Source of the DNA: JACDDK01 sp035689095
GTDB taxonomy: Bacteria > Actinomycetota > Rubrobacteria > Rubrobacterales > Rubrobacteraceae
Length of the DNA: 16,920 bases
Direction of reading: 5' to 3'
NCBI GenBank assembly: GCA_035689095.1
Contig: DASSMB010000027.1
Coordinates: 1 to 16,920 of the forward strand
The notes under the pieces were generated by a model. It was not told the origin of the DNA. It saw only the letters and a program-made list of their open reading frames with translations, and did not search any database. Numbering within the stretch: the first letter of the stretch is position 1; every line of letters starts with the position of its first letter. The translations under genes were made by a program, and so were the position numbers. This document shows positions 15,195 through 16,920 of the stretch, in pieces.

Positions 15195-16043
15195 ATGGGC
15201 ATCTTGAGAAAACTTTGGCAGCGCGAGGACAAGGACCAGGAGATACCGATCCCGCCGCTGGAGATGCGCCAGCTCGTCGGGCCGACGGACCCGGCGGCCT
15301 TCGATAACCCGACCGGGGAGCTGGTCTTCCCGTTTTTGCCGGAGTCCGCCTTCGAGGCGGTATTCGACTACGGGTGCGGCTGCGGCCGGCTCGCGCGCCA
15401 GCTCTTGCAGCAGAAGCCCCGCCCGAAGCGCTACGTCGGCGTAGATATCCACCGCGGCATGATCGAGTGGGACCAGAACAACCTGACGCCCGTGGACAGG
15501 AACTTCCAGTTCCACCACCACGACGTCTACAACCCGAGCCATGCCCCCACCAACTCCAGGCGGCTCACCGCACCCTTCGAGGTCGAGGACAAGGGGTTCT
15601 CGCTGGTGATCGCGTGGTCGGTCTTCACCCACATCTACGAGGCGCAGGCGCTCCACTACCTGAAGGAGATAGCCCGCATCATGCGCCCCGACGGGGTCTT
15701 CCTCTCGACGTGGTTCCTCTTCGACAAGCGCGAATTCCCGATGATGCAGCGCTTCCAGAACACTTTGTTCGTCAACGAGACCGACCCGACGAACGCCGTG
15801 ATATTCGACCGAGAGTGGGTGAAGGAGGCGATCTCCCAGGCCGGGCTCTCCATCGAGGAGGCCGTGCCGCCGAGCATCCGCGGCTACCACTGGCGCGTTA
15901 CCATGCGCCACAAGCAGCCCGGCGACGGACCCTTCGAGTTCCCACCGGACGAGGCCCCCTACGGCTCGATGCCGCCGCCCCTCATGCCCCAGACCACGCC
16001 GCCCGGCGACGGCCAGGGCGGCCAGGGCCGCGGCGGGGGCTGA
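15195..16043 (+). CDS. Class I SAM-dependent methyltransferase with Pro/Gly-rich tail
   Basis: 282 residues from the ATG at 15195, 29 bases after the previous stop. AAGGAG lies 13 bases upstream, rather far. The open frame to the left only shadows the preceding gene. SAM motif I is FDYGCGCGRLARQLL at 57-71, the acidic loop is GVDIHRGMIEW at about 80-90, and motif-IV/post-motif features appear as FSLVIAWSVFTHI and LKEIARIMRPDGVFLSTWFLF. This is a methyltransferase of the general type 11/23 class, not a paralogue of the flanking CmoB-like modules. Residues from about 245 on are Pro/Gly-rich and probably disordered, ending QGGQGRGGG. Its TGA overlaps the next ATG by one base (TGATG), indicating coupled translation. 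The substrate is probably a glycan; this rests on context only. Confidence 0.85.
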   Translation: MGILRKLWQREDKDQEIPIPPLEMRQLVGPTDPAAFDNPTGELVFPFLPESAFEAVFDYGCGCGRLARQLLQQKPRPKRYVGVDIHRGMIEWDQNNLTPVDRNFQFHHHDVYNPSHAPTNSRRLTAPFEVEDKGFSLVIAWSVFTHIYEAQALHYLKEIARIMRPDGVFLSTWFLFDKREFPMMQRFQNTLFVNETDPTNAVIFDREWVKEAISQAGLSIEEAVPPSIRGYHWRVTMRHKQPGDGPFEFPPDEAPYGSMPPPLMPQTTPPGDGQGGQGRGGG

Positions 16044-16920
16044 TGCCGGCCTTCAAGCGCCGCCTTTCGTTGAAGCTCCGGCGCAACCTGCGCCTCTCCC
16101 TCGACGTGGAGGGTGAGCTGCCCGACCTCCGCAACGTCGCCAACCGTCTCAAGGGCGGGAAGCCCGCCCCGGCATCCGGGACGGCGCGGCGCGGCGCGGA
16201 ACCCCGGCCGACTGGCCCGATGCCCACCCCGAACACGCAGCTATCGTCAGAGGATGTGAGGGTGGAGATCTCGAAGGTAGAGCACTGGTACCACCAGATC
16301 GAGGTCTCGCCCGGCATCACCACGCCGGGCGTCAACCCCTCGGCCAATCAGCTCGCCGCCATGGAGGTCCCGGCCGATCTCTCGGGGATGCGCGTGCTTG
16401 ACGTGGGGGCGCGCGACGGCTACTTCTCCTTCGTCGCCGAAGCCCGAGGGGCGGAGGTCCTCGCCATAGACGCCGTGGCCCCAAACCTCACCGGCTTCGA
16501 CACGGCGGCGGGTCTCCTGGGCTCGTCGGTGGAGTACCGCACGATGAACGTCTACGACGTCTCGCCCGAAGAGGTAGGGCGGTTCGACGCGGTGTTCTTC
16601 CTCGGGGTCCTCTACCATCTCAGAGACCCCATGCTCGCCCTGGACAGGCTCTGGTCCGTGGCGAAGCCCGGAGCGACGATCTGGGTGGAGTCCCACACCA
16701 TAGACAGGGGTTTCGTCGACCCGGAGACGAAAGAGGTCCGGGATCTCTCGGAGGTCGCCCCTAACCTCGCCGGGGTCCCGATGGCGCAGTTCTACCCCGG
16801 CGACCAGCTCGGTGGGAGCGTCGCCAACTGGTGGGGGCCGAACCTTGCGGGACTGGAGGCGATGGTGCGCTCGGCGGGCTTCGAGGTGCAGAGGAGCAGG
16901 CTCGTCGGTGGCCGAGGACT
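16043..16920 (+). CDS. Third CmoB/DUF1698-like methyltransferase paralogue, 3' end outside the window
   Basis: Starts at the ATG of TGATG and stays open to the window edge (292 complete codons). The first 75 or so residues are basic, then Pro/Ala/Gly-rich (PAFKRRLSLKLRRNLRLSL at the start): a linker or lead sequence with no recognisable domain. From about residue 75 the protein repeats the module of the tandem gene: EISKVEHWYH (Trp82), a TPG segment, VLDVGARDGYF at 118-128, FFLGVLYHLRDP, ESHTIDRGF, MAQFYP and NWWGPNLAGLEAMVRS. It is closest to the second repeat of the tandem gene, with a 59-base identical stretch at the window edge. SAM-binding residues look intact. It may hold a second module beyond the edge, like its neighbour. 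Confidence 0.85.
   Translation, partial: MPAFKRRLSLKLRRNLRLSLDVEGELPDLRNVANRLKGGKPAPASGTARRGAEPRPTGPMPTPNTQLSSEDVRVEISKVEHWYHQIEVSPGITTPGVNPSANQLAAMEVPADLSGMRVLDVGARDGYFSFVAEARGAEVLAIDAVAPNLTGFDTAAGLLGSSVEYRTMNVYDVSPEEVGRFDAVFFLGVLYHLRDPMLALDRLWSVAKPGATIWVESHTIDRGFVDPETKEVRDLSEVAPNLAGVPMAQFYPGDQLGGSVANWWGPNLAGLEAMVRSAGFEVQRSRLVGGRG
16286..16920 (+). repeat. CmoB-like methyltransferase module, copy 3 (truncated by window edge)
   Basis: Approximate span from WYHQIEV to the window edge. It is in a separate gene from copies 1 and 2, with the unrelated methyltransferase gene between them. Confidence 0.75.

Noticed and set aside
1..16920. CRISPR, tRNA, rRNA, insertion-sequence, phage or toxin-antitoxin signals
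   Set aside because: No spaced short repeats, cloverleaf-like sequence, transposase motifs or terminal inverted repeats were seen; the only sizeable repeats are the methyltransferase modules.

Overview
The window is GC-rich, gene-dense bacterial DNA. Many starts are GTG or TTG, and several neighbouring genes overlap by 1-4 bases. Together with the protein types (a YegS-like lipid kinase, a small SCO4848-like membrane protein, a short secreted RTX-repeat protein and long glycosyltransferase-methyltransferase fusions) this suggests a deep-branching, high-GC actinobacterium. Rubrobacter or a relative is my best guess. It is inferred from protein style, not from a marker gene.

Left part (1-3272): the 3' end of a diacylglycerol/lipid kinase gene, then a short FabD-like acyltransferase translationally coupled to a tiny HAD-type phosphatase-like protein, all on the + strand. 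Converging on these is a minus-strand gene for a PduS/RnfC-like flavoprotein that has lost its iron-sulfur clusters. It ends in a clear intrinsic terminator. A small two-helix membrane protein gene diverges from it.

Middle part (3303-9428, all minus strand): a surface-glycan block. In transcription order it holds an RTX-repeat secreted protein, a sulfotransferase, a lipoprotein, an atypical SDR, a polyprenyl-phosphate sugar-1-phosphate transferase (WecA/WbpL type) and a membrane-bound UDP-sugar 4,6-dehydratase (WbpM/PglF/CapD type). The last three have the same order as the wbpK(V)-wbpL-wbpM end of Pseudomonas O-antigen clusters. They would make and load the first sugar on the lipid carrier.

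Right part (9827-16920, all + strand, running off the window): a probable operon behind a good sigma-70-type promoter (TTGACA, 17 bp, TATTCT). It starts with a 1130-residue protein combining a GT-A-like domain, a GT-B/GT4-like domain, a probable coiled coil and a methyltransferase. It continues with a protein of two tandem CmoB/DUF1698-like methyltransferase modules preceded by a coiled coil, an unrelated class I methyltransferase, and a third copy of the CmoB-like module cut by the window edge. One window thus carries five methyltransferase domains, three of them recent paralogues, next to two glycosyltransferase domains. The simplest reading is assembly and methyl decoration or capping of a cell-surface polysaccharide. 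The nature of the glycan and the acceptor of each methyl group cannot be read from the sequence. No tRNA, rRNA, CRISPR array, insertion sequence or phage gene was seen.
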